The notes under the pieces: generated by a model
What the model was told of the DNA's origin: nothing
Seen by the model: only the letters and a program-made list of their open reading frames with translations
The model's database searches: none
Program-made: the position numbers and the translations under genes
NCBI GenBank assembly: GCA_035934555.1
Contig: DASYXT010000045.1
Location: 1 to 58,727, forward strand
DNA length: 58,727 nt
DNA from: DASYXT01 sp035934555
Lineage (GTDB): Bacteria > Verrucomicrobiota > Verrucomicrobiia > Limisphaerales > UBA8199
Direction of reading: 5' to 3'
In this document: positions 7,474 to 17,013 of the stretch, in pieces
Layout of the letters: the number at the start of each line of letters is the position of its first letter
Position numbering within the stretch: position 1 is the first letter of the stretch

Positions 7474-8067
7474 ATGAACAGGAGACGTATTACATCGTGG
7501 GCGGTCGCCGGGGCCTTATTGGCCTATTCTGCAATCTCCTCCCACGCCATCACACTAACGGTGGATCCTTCAACGACCAGTCCGGGCCTGACGCCGTACG
7601 TGCTGGGGGATGTGGTGCCGGATACACCGGCAGGACCCGGGTTCGAAACCGGCTATGTGACGGCCCTGTTGGGTCTCTCCCCTGGTGGCGACACGTCGGT
7701 CACGCAGAACAACCAGACGGAGTACGTTTACCGGTCCATGAACGTGTTTTCGGCGCTGGGCACAGGCACGACGATTGGATCGCAGATTGGTTCAACGAGC
7801 ACATCTACGAGCTTTTCACTGGGACCAGGCGCGTACTTCCTCATGGCCAAGTACACGACGGACGCAGAAGTTTGGTTCCTGGACCTGACCAGCACTACCT
7901 CGATTACGATACCCGGGAACGCCTGGGGCACTGGTAACAACCAGTATGGGTTGTCCGGTTGGAACCTTTACCAGGCTAACGGGCTGGTCCCGGACGGGGG
8001 ACTAACGGTGGCGCTACTGGGTGGCGCTCTTGCTTTGCAAGGCCTGGTGCGGCGCAGGCTGCGCTAA
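7474..8067 (+). CDS. Exosortase-sorted surface protein (VPDGG/VPDSG-CTERM class)
   Basis: A 197-residue exported protein with a signal peptide (about 1-25, ending SHA). The body is rich in Thr, Ser and Gly. A tripartite C-terminal sorting signal is visible: VPDGG, a hydrophobic helix (about 177-192), then RRRLR. This is the VPDSG-CTERM-like variant of PEP-CTERM signals. Exosortase would cleave near the motif and the protein would reach the outer surface or matrix. The body has no recognised domain. AAGGGA precedes ATG 7474, a sigma-54 promoter lies upstream and a strong hairpin terminator follows, so it is probably transcribed alone. Confidence 0.9.
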   Translation: MNRRRITSWAVAGALLAYSAISSHAITLTVDPSTTSPGLTPYVLGDVVPDTPAGPGFETGYVTALLGLSPGGDTSVTQNNQTEYVYRSMNVFSALGTGTTIGSQIGSTSTSTSFSLGPGAYFLMAKYTTDAEVWFLDLTSTTSITIPGNAWGTGNNQYGLSGWNLYQANGLVPDGGLTVALLGGALALQGLVRRRLR

Positions 8068-8095
8068 ACCCGCCACAAGCAAAACTCTAAACGCG

Positions 8096-8126
8096 AAAGG
8101 CGCGGGGTTAACAACCCTGCGCCTTT
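8096..8126 (+). terminator. Hairpin terminator after the sorted-protein gene
   Basis: AAAGGCGC at 8096-8103 pairs with GCGCCTTT at 8119-8126. The interior GGGGTT/AACCCT extends the stem to about 14 bp around a three-base loop. The 3' arm ends in TTT but no longer T-run follows. It lies 28 bp past the stop codon. Confidence 0.7.
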
Positions 8127-8310
8127 AGCTTTGTGTTGCAGATTACCAGATTACCTGGCTATTCGATGATTTGATCTGATTGCGGTTAACTCGTTAACTC
8201 GACGGATTGCTTGAGCGCCTGGCGTGCGCTCGATTGGTCGATTCTCGATTGACGGCGGGGCAAGCAAGAAACCCTACAGAGTTTCCCGGCCAGTCGGTGC
8301 GGGGTGCGGG

Positions 8311-8371
8311 GGGTCACACCGGGGGTCACACCCTGGGTCACACCCCACTAAAGCGCTGAAGGGGGGTGTGA
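8311..8371. repeat. Three 12-bp GGGTCACACC units and a 9-bp inverted repeat
   Basis: GGGTCACACC occurs at 8311, 8323 and 8335. The last unit overlaps TCACACCCC (8338-8346), which is complementary to GGGGTGTGA at 8363-8371. The structure lies three bases beyond the end of prsR and could end or stabilise that transcript, but no T-run follows on the minus strand. The rest of 8127-8310 holds no gene. Confidence 0.6.
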
Positions 8372-8374
8372 ATA

Positions 8375-9772
8375 TCAGGCATCGGCCTTGACCCGGTCGT
8401 TGCTGATGCCGAGCTTTTCCATCAATTCATAAAAGGTGGGGCGGCTGATGCCCAACTCGGCGGCGGCCGGGGTGATCTTGCCACCATGCTTCCTCAATGC
8501 CGTGGTAATTACTTCCCTCTCCACAGCCTCGCGTGCCTCTCTTAGATTGAGTTTGACAGAACTCTTAGCCAGGCGCTCTAACTCAAGGTCGGCTGAGGTA
8601 ATCCGCCTTCCTTCGGCCATGATCACCGCGCGTTTTATGCGGTTCTCGAGCTCGCGGACATTACCCGGCCAGGAATGGGCCTTGAGCGCATGAATGGCGT
8701 CTTGGGTAAACGTCAGGCCCTCCTTGCCCGCAGTGCCGACACTGCGATGCAAGAACTCCTTGGCCAGCAGTGTAATGTCGCCATCACGGTCGCGGAGCGG
8801 CGGCAGCTTAAGGACGACCACGGCTATACGATAATACAAATCTTCCCTGAACCGCTCTTCAGTCACCGCCTTTTTCAAATCCAGATTGGTTGCGGCGATG
8901 ACCCGGGTGTCGACCTGTATTTCCTGCCGCCCCCCGACGCGCTCGATGCGCTGTTCCTGCAAGAACCGAAGCAACTTGACCTGGAGCTGCAAGGGGATCT
9001 CGCCAATTTCGTCGAGGAACAAGGTGCCGGCATTGGCCATTTCTATGCGCCCTTTCCGCTGGACATGGGCGCCGGTGAACGAGCCCTTCTCATGGCCAAA
9101 GAGTTCGCTCTCCAAAAGTGTGTCGGGGATGGCCCCGCAGTTGATGGCGACGAACGGCCCTTCTTTCCTTGGACTTCGCCGATGAATGGCTTGTGCGACC
9201 ATCTCCTTGCCCGTGCCGCTCTCTCCCAAGAGAAGGACCGGGGCTTCTGTGGTGGCCACCTTGCGAATGGACCCGAACACCTGCTGCATCTGGGTGCTGG
9301 TGCCCAGCAATCCTTCGAAGGTTTCGCCCTGAAGCTGAGCCTGCATCTCCCGATAGCCCCGCTCGAGCATGGCGACATGATAAGCCCGCTTCAGGATAAC
9401 TTTGAGTTCCTCGACATCGACAGGCTTGGTGAGGAAGTCGTACGCACCTGCGCCAATGGCTTTCAGTCCCGGCTCTCGTTCACCCTGGCCAGTGACCACG
9501 ATAATCTTTGTGGAGTTGTTCAAGCTCAGCATTTCCGGGATAGCGGCCAGGCCCTCCTCCGGATTGTTGGGATCGGGCGGCAAACCCAGGTCGAGCACAA
9601 CGACCACCGGGCGGTGCTGCTCGAAAAGGGCCAACGCGGTTGGGCGGTCTTCGGCCTGCAGAATGGTGTAATCCTGCACCAGAGCCCAACGCATCTGGTT
9701 GCGAATACCCGGGTCGTCGTCCACCAGCAATAACTTGGGCGAGGCTATCTTGGGAGGGTCAATGCTTGTCAT
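8375..9772 (-). CDS. prsR: PrsR, sigma-54-dependent PEP-CTERM response regulator
   Basis: A 465-residue NtrC-type regulator. The receiver domain (about 12-130) has the acidic pair at DDD18-20, phospho-acceptor Asp61 and Lys117. The AAA+ domain has Walker A GESGTGKE (183-190), the sigma-54 contact loop GSFTGA (230-235, a variant of GAFTGA) and Walker B LFLDEIGE. A Fis-type helix-turn-helix lies near 430-460 (ITPAAAELGISRPTFYELM). In exosortase systems PrsR activates sorted-protein and polysaccharide genes. I chose ATG 9772; the 70-residue upstream extension reads through the repeat-bearing spacer. The kinase PrsK is directly upstream on the same strand. Confidence 0.95.
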   Translation of the reverse strand: MTSIDPPKIASPKLLLVDDDPGIRNQMRWALVQDYTILQAEDRPTALALFEQHRPVVVVLDLGLPPDPNNPEEGLAAIPEMLSLNNSTKIIVVTGQGEREPGLKAIGAGAYDFLTKPVDVEELKVILKRAYHVAMLERGYREMQAQLQGETFEGLLGTSTQMQQVFGSIRKVATTEAPVLLLGESGTGKEMVAQAIHRRSPRKEGPFVAINCGAIPDTLLESELFGHEKGSFTGAHVQRKGRIEMANAGTLFLDEIGEIPLQLQVKLLRFLQEQRIERVGGRQEIQVDTRVIAATNLDLKKAVTEERFREDLYYRIAVVVLKLPPLRDRDGDITLLAKEFLHRSVGTAGKEGLTFTQDAIHALKAHSWPGNVRELENRIKRAVIMAEGRRITSADLELERLAKSSVKLNLREAREAVEREVITTALRKHGGKITPAAAELGISRPTFYELMEKLGISNDRVKADA

Positions 9773-9795
9773 AAAAAAGCTTCTTCGTGTGCGAG

Positions 9796-9882
9796 AGGAG
9801 CAAACAGAGAAGACAGAGAAGGAATTCTCTGATCCCCGGACTCTTCTTGCTCTCCGCCTCTCCGTTTTCTCTGTTTGCTCCT
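9796..9882. repeat. Perfect 16-bp inverted repeat between prsK and prsR
   Basis: AGGAGCAAACAGAGAA at 9796-9811 is the exact complement of 9867-9882, and similarity continues inward to 23 of 26 positions. It is the same family as 127-178. It fills the 121-bp spacer between the kinase stop and the regulator start, so it would fold in the shared mRNA and could separate expression of the two genes. Confidence 0.85.
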
Positions 9883-9893
9883 GTTCAACTGCC

Positions 9894-11999
9894 TTACCCG
9901 CTGACCGGCAGCGACACCCGAAACGCCGTCCCTTTGCCATCCTGCGATTCAACGTCGATCCGTCCATGATGCGCCTCAACAATCCGCTTGCAGTGGAACA
10001 GCCCTATCCCGACGCCGTTCTTCTTCGTCGTCTGGAATGGCCGAAACAATCGGTCCCGCAAAAACTCCGGCGCCATGCCGCACCCGTTGTCCGACACCGC
10101 CACCGTCGCCCACCCGTTCGACCGCCCCGTCGCCACTACAATCCGCCCGGCGCGCCCCACCGCTTCCCGCGCGTTCAATACCAGGTTCGTTATGACTGTC
10201 CGCATCCCTGTCGGATCCAGCCGGACCATCGGCACCGGATGCAATTCCTTCACCACTTCCACGCCGGGCGTGTCATCCTGCCCTTGCAGCGCATCCGTCA
10301 CCAGCTCATTCAAATCGCACTCCACCGACAACACCTTGAACTCCTGCCGCAGCAAATTCAGGCGCCCGATCAAATCTTCCAGTTGCTTGCCCGTCCGCGC
10401 TATGTCCCCCAGCGCATCCTGCCGAAACTCCGGATCATCAAAGTGCACCGGCAGATTCTTCAACATCAGCGACAACGTCGCCGCCGTGTTCTTCAGGTCA
10501 TGAACGAAAAACGCCGCCATCGTCTGAAACGCCTCGAACTGCTTCGCCTCCGCCAATCGCTCCGCCAACTGCCGGTTGAGCAAACTCGCTCCCGCCTGCT
10601 CCGCGATCGCTTTGAGCAACTCGATATCCTGCCCGCTAAACTGCTCCCCGCCTACCCGGTCTCCGATCAGAATTATTCCAAGTATGTCTTCTCCGGCGAG
10701 GATCGGCGCGCAGACGCGGTGCCCCCCTTTCTTGAATTCATCCGGATGCAATTGCCGCAAAGCCGCTGCCCACGGTTGCCGCGCCGTCTCAATATCTACC
10801 GGCTCACTTTGCTTCCGTAATCCCTGCAGCACTTGCGCCGATTCCCCCGCCGGCAATCCCGTTTCAACCGCCCCCGCCTCAAATTGTGACGTCGAAGCCG
10901 CAAACCGCAGCCGCGTCCGCGACTCATCCGTCAACCACACCGTCACTGACAGCGCCTGGAAAACGTCGGAGACCAGCCTGGCCACCGCCTCGGTCAGCAT
11001 CTGCCCCTCGAGGCAACGCGCCGTCGCTTCCGCAAACGTCCGCCAAACCCGCGGATAATCATGCACCGGCCGCCTGAAATGCCGGCTGACAAAGTGGTTG
11101 ACCCGCGCCCGGAGTCGGTCCGACATCAGCAGCATGGCCAAAATCACCATCGCCACCAACACCCCCAGCGCCTTCGCTTCAAACGAACCACCGCCCGGCA
11201 GAAACGCCATCGCCTTCGCCAGCGCCCCCACCAGCACCAAATAAATCCCCGCCAGCAACACCGTCACCGAACTGTTCAAGACGGCCCGGGAGGGATAGAC
11301 GCTGACCTCAAAATGGCCCGACCGCGTCAAAGTCCGCATCACCAGTGCAGAGGCCAGGATCAATGCAACCCCGTTAATACCGTGCAAGCGGAGGTTGACG
11401 GTATGAAAGATGAGGGCTTCAGCGCTCGTGTAGGCCCGCACGACGAACAACATCCCCAGGCCGAGCACCATAAACTTGATCCGCCACCGCATCGTCCCGA
11501 CGGCGGCCCGATAGGTCCGTTCAAGATTCATCAGCGCCACCACCAGGCTGACCAGGAACATCATGTAAAGCACCACCCCCGGCCGTCCCAGGCCCAACAC
11601 CCAGTGATTGTCCTGCGGCGTGGCGCCAACATAGGTCAGCAGGCCCTCTCGAAACACCGCCGCTAACAAGACGGGGGCCAAAGCCGCAGCGAACAACCAC
11701 AAGTACCATCGCCGGAGCAATTCTCCGGCATTGCCCCGCCCATACACCAGGCTGAAGCCCACCCACACCCCTGGCAAACACGACAAGGCCAGAAGGCGCC
11801 ACACCTCCCAATACGCCTTGTCCTCCAGCAACACACTGTCCACCGCCAGTGCTGAGAACACTCGTTCCAGGGCCAGCCCCGCCATGCCAGCGACGAAGAG
11901 CCAGCGCGGGACGGAGCGTCCTGCGCGAACTGCGACGATCAATGCCAGCACCGCCGCGCAGAGTGCGCTCAGGTAGTCGAGTATGACGGAGGTATCCAT
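9894..11999 (-). CDS. prsK: PrsK, PEP-CTERM system sensor histidine kinase
   Basis: A 701-residue membrane kinase. About eight N-terminal helices (to about residue 300) are followed by a GAF-like domain, then a dimerisation/phosphoacceptor segment with VHDLKNTAATLSLML (H-box), then an HATPase with LVLNAREAV (N-box) and DNGCGM (G1). The lack of a periplasmic domain and the HDLKN box are typical of PrsK, the partner of PrsR in exosortase loci. The gene starts at ATG 11999 and is separated from prsR by a repeat spacer. Confidence 0.93.
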   Translation of the reverse strand: MDTSVILDYLSALCAAVLALIVAVRAGRSVPRWLFVAGMAGLALERVFSALAVDSVLLEDKAYWEVWRLLALSCLPGVWVGFSLVYGRGNAGELLRRWYLWLFAAALAPVLLAAVFREGLLTYVGATPQDNHWVLGLGRPGVVLYMMFLVSLVVALMNLERTYRAAVGTMRWRIKFMVLGLGMLFVVRAYTSAEALIFHTVNLRLHGINGVALILASALVMRTLTRSGHFEVSVYPSRAVLNSSVTVLLAGIYLVLVGALAKAMAFLPGGGSFEAKALGVLVAMVILAMLLMSDRLRARVNHFVSRHFRRPVHDYPRVWRTFAEATARCLEGQMLTEAVARLVSDVFQALSVTVWLTDESRTRLRFAASTSQFEAGAVETGLPAGESAQVLQGLRKQSEPVDIETARQPWAAALRQLHPDEFKKGGHRVCAPILAGEDILGIILIGDRVGGEQFSGQDIELLKAIAEQAGASLLNRQLAERLAEAKQFEAFQTMAAFFVHDLKNTAATLSLMLKNLPVHFDDPEFRQDALGDIARTGKQLEDLIGRLNLLRQEFKVLSVECDLNELVTDALQGQDDTPGVEVVKELHPVPMVRLDPTGMRTVITNLVLNAREAVGRAGRIVVATGRSNGWATVAVSDNGCGMAPEFLRDRLFRPFQTTKKNGVGIGLFHCKRIVEAHHGRIDVESQDGKGTAFRVSLPVSG

Positions 12000-12139
12000 T
12001 GATCCGTGATCAGTAATCGGTAGTCAGTGGTGAGTAATCAGGATCGGCGGGAGGGGAAGAAAGCACTTAAAATCTGCCGACGCTCCGTGCTCTCCGGGCC
12101 GCCCCCCGCTCTGAGCGTGCTGAAAAACCCCTTCATATA

Positions 12140-15100
12140 CTAATCCATTTTGGCCAAGGCGCCGTTGGCCTGGGCGGCCAGTTCGGCGCCCAGCTTCAAG
12201 CTCAGCGCCTGCCGCAACTCGGCCTTGCTCTTGCCCGTGTCCTTCAACTGATAATGCGCCATGCCAATGTAAAATAGCGCCTCGGCATCCCCGCCGCCCT
12301 GCCCTGCACAGGGCTGGAGCACCTCGAGGGCACGGCGATACTCGCCCCGCCGATAACAAAGAACCCCCACCGCCCTGGCAAGCACCAGGTCGTCCGGGTA
12401 ACTCTCGCGGGCGTTCTTTGCGATCTCAAACACCGAGGCATCCTCGTTCGGCAGATGCTCCGCGCAGACCAGCACCAAACCCCGCATCGCCGGCGCAAAC
12501 GAAGGATGCCGCACCAGCGCCGCACGGTAACTCCGCGCCGCTTCCTCGAAATCCTGGCTTAACTCGGCGAGACGCGCCGACACCATCAGCGCCGGAAGAT
12601 ACCCAGGCTCGGCGCGCAAAACCTCTTGCACCCGCGTGGCTCGCGCCTCCGCTCCGGTCAAATTCCCCCATAAACTCACCATCTGGAGAAACCGCTCCGC
12701 GTCCGCCCGCTGCGCAAACGCGCCAGTGCTTTGAGTCACCAGGCGCATGGTCCTCTGGGCATCCTCCGTCCGGCCCAAGTAATAATAGGCCCAGGCCAAA
12801 TCGTAGGAGGCCCGGGGATCAAACGGCAACTTCCGGTCGGCATCCTCCAGCAGGCTCGCGGCCCACTTGTAGTCCACCTGACCCTCGGGCCCGTGGCAAA
12901 TCACCAGGCCCAGCAAGCGCGCGATGCCCGGGTCGTCCGGAGCCAGGTCATGAGCCTGCTTCGCTAAGGTCAGGGCCTGGGCGGTGTCGTTGCGGTGCTC
13001 GAAGCACAACCCGGCAAGGCCGGTCAGGAGCGCCTTGTTTTGGGGATAACTTCTCAAGCCTGCCTGGCAGGTCTTATACGCCTCGTCGAATTCTGCACGT
13101 TTGGTTTGGATCTGGCCCAGCCGCTCAAAGCCGACCGGACCCTGCGGGGACGCCCCGAGGGTGTGTTCCATCCGCGCCAGCGAAGCCGCATCGGCGGTAT
13201 CGACGTCCATGTTCAGCACGGCCAACCACTTCTCCGCATCGGATTTTTCGGGGAAATCCTCGTTCGCTTGAAGGGCGCGCAGCAAAGCGGTTCGCGCACC
13301 GACTTCGTCACCCAGCATATAACAGGTCATTCCCAGGTGACACTGCACCTCGGGGCTATCGCCCAGCCTGGCGGCGCTTTCCTGCAAGAGGCTCAGAGCC
13401 TGGGAGTAATCGCCGCGTCGGTAAAGAATCCATCCCAGCGTATCGGCTATTGCGGGATCAGAGGGCTGCAATTGGCGGGCTTTTGCGGCGAGCTCATAAG
13501 CCCGGTCAACCTGCTGCAAGCGCTCCGCGTAGAGGTAGGCCAGGTTGTTGAGGGCAGCCCCAGTCTGCGGATTGCCCTTCAGGATGCGCTCATAATCGTC
13601 CCGTGCGGCGCTGTAATCCTTGAGTTGCTCGTGAATCACTCCAATCTGCATCCACGCGACGAGATCATTGGTTTCAGCCACGTAGCTCTGCAAGCGTTCC
13701 AAGGCTGTTTGGTACTCTTTGGACGCCACATAGACCTGCGCCAGGAGCAAATAGGCCGTCCGCGACTCCGGGTTCAGTTCGATGGTCTTGGCCAGGGCCT
13801 GCTCGGCCAGCGTGGTCTCGGCCTTAGCCTGCGGCGTGTTGCCCAATTGGAACTTCGGTGTGGCCTCGGCCTCCCTCTGCGCGCTTTGGCCCCCCGCCAT
13901 TTGCTCGCCGCCGCCTGCTGAGTTTCCACCAGTCCTTGCAGTTGAGTTCACGTTGGCGCGCGCCAGGTGAATCCTGGCCATCAACAACCAGAGGTCCGCC
14001 ACACGCGGTTGCTGGTCGATTCGCGCCTGAACCCGCTGCGTGGCCTGGTCGTACTGTTTCTCGGCCAGGTCCAAATTGACCAATTGTTCCACGGCAGGCA
14101 GGTAGTCTGGGGCCAACTCGAGGGATTTCTCAAATTCCTGCCGCGCAGCCGCTTTTTGGCCCTGCTGCGCCAGCAGGCCCCCTGTAAGCAGCGGCACTTG
14201 CGGGCTGCGTGGGAACAACTTCGCCATTTGCCGGTACTCCGCCAACGCATCGTCGGCGGCCTTGTTGACCAGGTACGCCTGAGCCAGTAACAGGTGCCCT
14301 TCGGCCACTTGCGGCTGCTGGGTTGTTAGTCGCCGCAACAGGGCAATAGCTGAATTGGGGTCGTCCTGCTGCAGATAGATTGAGGCCAAAAAGAGAGCTG
14401 CCTCAGTAAACCCCGGCTCGATGACCAAGGCCTGGTTCAATGTCGTCACCGCTTGCCTCGGTTGGCTGGACCCCACCTGCGCCCGGGCCAGGCCATAGAG
14501 TGCCGCCGGCAATTTTGGGTAAACCTGGAGGACCCTTTCAAAGTGTGTCACGGCGTTGCTGGCCTGGCCTTGCGCCAGCAGCAGATTTCCATTCAACAAC
14601 AAACCCTCCAGATTAATCGGATCCCGCCCAAGCGCGGTCCGCAGCAGATTGCTGCACGTTTGAAACTGGTGTTGGGCAAAGGCCATCTGCGCCAGGAACA
14701 CCCACGCGGGGACGTAATCCGGAGCTTTGGCGGTGATTTCCTCGGCCATGGCTGTGCCGGCATCTTTGTGGCCGGACTGAAGTTGCCAGTCGGCATACCG
14801 CAGCCGCTCGAAGGACCGTAAAGGGGCGCACTGCGCGGCAAGTTGGAAGGACTGGTCGGCATTGGTGAGGTCTTTGCGCGACAAGTACACCGCGCCCAAG
14901 AGGGAATAGGCCATGCAGCAATGGCTGTCGCGCGCGATGGCGTCCTTTAACTCGGTTTCACCTCGATCTAACTGTAGCTGATTCAACCAAGCAATCCCGG
15001 ATGCCAGGTGAAAAACCGATGTGGTCCGCGCCGAATCCGGCAAGGCGGCCAGCCGCTGCTGGGCCTGTTGCGCCTCGTTGGTGCTGACGCTGGCTTGAGC

Positions 15101-15514
15101 CAGCAACAACCAGCCATTGGTGTCGCCGGGGCGCGTCTTGAGAAGTTCGAGTGCCAGGTCCCGGGCCTCGCGAAACTGCCGGAGCCCCAAACAGGTTTCG
15201 CCGAGCCTGGCCTGCAGTTGCGGGTCAGCGGGCCGCAAGGCTAGGCCGCGGCGAAAGAGCACATACGCTTGCTGGGGCTTTCCTTCAATCAGGTACACCA
15301 GGCCCAACCCCTTCACCGCATCCAGATCCGGCGGCGGTATCGTCAGCACCGCGCGGTATTCCAGCTCCGCCCGATCATAGCGCTCGGAGGCAAAATCCTG
15401 ATTCGCCCGGGCCAGGTAACGCTTCCGCTTGGCGGCCTTGGTGCAGCCGGCGAGGCCCAGCACGAGCCCGGCGCAGGCCACGGCGCAAAATGTCCAAATG
15501 AAATTCCTTCTCAT
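12140..15514 (-). CDS. PrsT-like TPR-repeat lipoprotein of the PEP-CTERM system
   Basis: 1,124 residues. A lipoprotein signal with lipobox LAGC is followed by some twenty or more tetratricopeptide repeats with A/G/Y/L spacing. PrsT-type TPR proteins accompany PrsK/PrsR in exosortase systems and are thought to act in assembly or export; this one is longer than usual. At about residues 525-562 the TPR array is broken by a low-complexity insert rich in Gly, Ala, Gln and Glu. I prefer the start at ATG 15514, just before MRRNFIWTF, because the 18 residues upstream (MLNAQCSM...) come from an ATTGAGC word repeat. Confidence 0.85.
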   Translation of the reverse strand: MRRNFIWTFCAVACAGLVLGLAGCTKAAKRKRYLARANQDFASERYDRAELEYRAVLTIPPPDLDAVKGLGLVYLIEGKPQQAYVLFRRGLALRPADPQLQARLGETCLGLRQFREARDLALELLKTRPGDTNGWLLLAQASVSTNEAQQAQQRLAALPDSARTTSVFHLASGIAWLNQLQLDRGETELKDAIARDSHCCMAYSLLGAVYLSRKDLTNADQSFQLAAQCAPLRSFERLRYADWQLQSGHKDAGTAMAEEITAKAPDYVPAWVFLAQMAFAQHQFQTCSNLLRTALGRDPINLEGLLLNGNLLLAQGQASNAVTHFERVLQVYPKLPAALYGLARAQVGSSQPRQAVTTLNQALVIEPGFTEAALFLASIYLQQDDPNSAIALLRRLTTQQPQVAEGHLLLAQAYLVNKAADDALAEYRQMAKLFPRSPQVPLLTGGLLAQQGQKAAARQEFEKSLELAPDYLPAVEQLVNLDLAEKQYDQATQRVQARIDQQPRVADLWLLMARIHLARANVNSTARTGGNSAGGGEQMAGGQSAQREAEATPKFQLGNTPQAKAETTLAEQALAKTIELNPESRTAYLLLAQVYVASKEYQTALERLQSYVAETNDLVAWMQIGVIHEQLKDYSAARDDYERILKGNPQTGAALNNLAYLYAERLQQVDRAYELAAKARQLQPSDPAIADTLGWILYRRGDYSQALSLLQESAARLGDSPEVQCHLGMTCYMLGDEVGARTALLRALQANEDFPEKSDAEKWLAVLNMDVDTADAASLARMEHTLGASPQGPVGFERLGQIQTKRAEFDEAYKTCQAGLRSYPQNKALLTGLAGLCFEHRNDTAQALTLAKQAHDLAPDDPGIARLLGLVICHGPEGQVDYKWAASLLEDADRKLPFDPRASYDLAWAYYYLGRTEDAQRTMRLVTQSTGAFAQRADAERFLQMVSLWGNLTGAEARATRVQEVLRAEPGYLPALMVSARLAELSQDFEEAARSYRAALVRHPSFAPAMRGLVLVCAEHLPNEDASVFEIAKNARESYPDDLVLARAVGVLCYRRGEYRRALEVLQPCAGQGGGDAEALFYIGMAHYQLKDTGKSKAELRQALSLKLGAELAAQANGALAKMD

Positions 15515-15884
15515 TCTAATGATGGCCTGACCCAGGAACGGAATCATTGAGCATTGAGCATTGAGCATTTTTCATCTGCCATTGAAGACGGCCTCCGTCC
15601 TTTCGAGGTCGAAACGGAGGAGTGAAGAATCCTGCATGCCGTCGTTGAGGTTTGTTGCTTTTCAACGGACGCACCTTAGCTGTACACAGGGTGACCTTGG
15701 CCCGCCTCAATGCTCGCTAGCAAATGCTCAATGAGGGATTCCCGACGGAAGACACCCGGGACGAAAGATACATACCCAAAGTTGCCAGGCCATTCGCCTC
15801 CGCCGGTCGCGCGGTTTTCAATGCCAAATGAAAAATGCTCGATGCTCAATGCTCAATGAACCCGTCATGCTCGATTATGACTTA
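15515..15884. repeat. Intergenic stretch with ATTGAGC/GCTCAAT word repeats in opposite orientation
   Basis: No gene is supported here. Copies of ATTGAGC run at about 15545-15568. The complementary word GCTCAAT runs at 15837-15858, so the two blocks could pair across the 300-bp spacer between the exosortase and TPR genes. A shorter copy is near 15723. The same word occurs in frame at 50098-50128. Confidence 0.65.
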
Positions 15885-16919
15885 TCAGCGGTGCGCGTCC
15901 ATTAGCGGCTCCATTTCTTGTTGCCGTATTCCGCGTTTCATTCCCTTTCTCTCCAGCCACCGCAGCCCCAACAACAACGCAAAAAACGGCGCCAACGATA
16001 ATGCAAAAAATATCGGCCCCCCTTTGCGGTGAATATACGAATTAATCATGTCTGGACTGACATTCACGCACAGCTCCCCTATCACAAACACGCGAAACCC
16101 ATTCCGCAATAAGGCCAGCGGAATCACCGCCGCCGACAGCAAGACGCGCGTCCAACCCTTTTTCAGGAACGCCTGTCCCGCCACCACGCTGGTGATAAAG
16201 AGCACGAGGGTTGAGTGGATGCCGCTGCACTCGGGCGCTACTTCGAGGTTGAACCCCGGCAATTGAAAGACCGTCTCCTGCCTCAGCAACGGCATTCCGA
16301 ATAGCCCGAAAATCCCCTGCGCGACGTCGGCAGAACGGTGTTGCAAAAAGCTCTCGAGGCCACTCTCCAGAACGACCGGCAAGGGCACCATAAAGGATAA
16401 GAAGGCCAGCGGAAATGCGAACCGCCATACCGTGCGCGCTCCGAGACACGCCCAAACGCCGCTCACCAGAAACAAAAGCAGTGCGCAGGTCGTCAGCGCC
16501 AGGACATCCTGCTGGACCCACCCTTGCCCGCGCGTGGCCCAGTACCACGCGAGCATTGCCACGGCCCCTATGAGCGGCCAGGCCGCCCCAGCCAGGTTCG
16601 CTCGAACATCTGACTCCCATGCTCGGCCCTCTCTGCTTAAATCCTTCTTGCTCCATGCCAAATAGCCGCTGATGAATGGGATCAGCAGGGTATAAGAATA
16701 CAACGGGCTGTTGCAGGCAAAGCGCGTCCAGAGCCAGATGGGCCAGGAAAAGCAGGCCAGCAACAGCACCGTGAAAGCCATGAGCCACTTCACCCGCGCG
16801 GCTCGGAAATCTGCAATCTGCCATCTGCAACTGTCAGTCTTCAATTCACCCCTTCCCCGCTCAGCAACCGCTGCGCCGTCCCAGGTCAATGCCCTGGGCT
16901 CCACTCGTTCCGCTTTCAC
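15885..16919 (-). CDS. Exosortase (Xrt family)
   Basis: An integral membrane cysteine protease/transpeptidase, 344 residues as drawn, with about eight helices. The catalytic triad is visible: Cys in APECSGIHS, Arg in LLRNGFRVF, and His in SYIHRKGGP. Exosortases cleave PEP-CTERM-type signals, here presumably the VPDGG protein at 7474. The drawn start is GTG 16919 with AAGG upstream. The first 46 residues are not membrane-like and include CRWQIADFR, derived from a word repeat also at 18511-18534, so the true start may be ATG 16781 (MAFTVLLLAC). No EpsI-like (DUF3485) domain is fused at the C-terminus. Confidence 0.93.
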   Translation of the reverse strand: MKAERVEPRALTWDGAAVAERGRGELKTDSCRWQIADFRAARVKWLMAFTVLLLACFSWPIWLWTRFACNSPLYSYTLLIPFISGYLAWSKKDLSREGRAWESDVRANLAGAAWPLIGAVAMLAWYWATRGQGWVQQDVLALTTCALLLFLVSGVWACLGARTVWRFAFPLAFLSFMVPLPVVLESGLESFLQHRSADVAQGIFGLFGMPLLRQETVFQLPGFNLEVAPECSGIHSTLVLFITSVVAGQAFLKKGWTRVLLSAAVIPLALLRNGFRVFVIGELCVNVSPDMINSYIHRKGGPIFFALSLAPFFALLLGLRWLERKGMKRGIRQQEMEPLMDAHR

Positions 16920-17013
16920 GTTTCTGCCTTGTTACCTTTCCGTTCGCAATGCCCAAGGACCCATCAACCATCAACTCTCAACTTATCAGCCTTCAGCCCT
17001 TAGCCTTTAGCTT

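Noticed and set aside
8338..8371. Rho-independent terminator for prsR
   Set aside because: The stem is good but the loop is 16 nt and no T-run follows on the minus strand; listed as a repeat instead.
9773..9982. 70-residue N-terminal extension of PrsR
   Set aside because: It crosses the repeat spacer and the end of prsK; the receiver domain starts properly from ATG 9772.
12418..13921. Two overlapping plus-strand open frames of 300-377 codons
   Set aside because: Both are antisense to the TPR lipoprotein and consist of arginine/proline-rich or unpatterned sequence.
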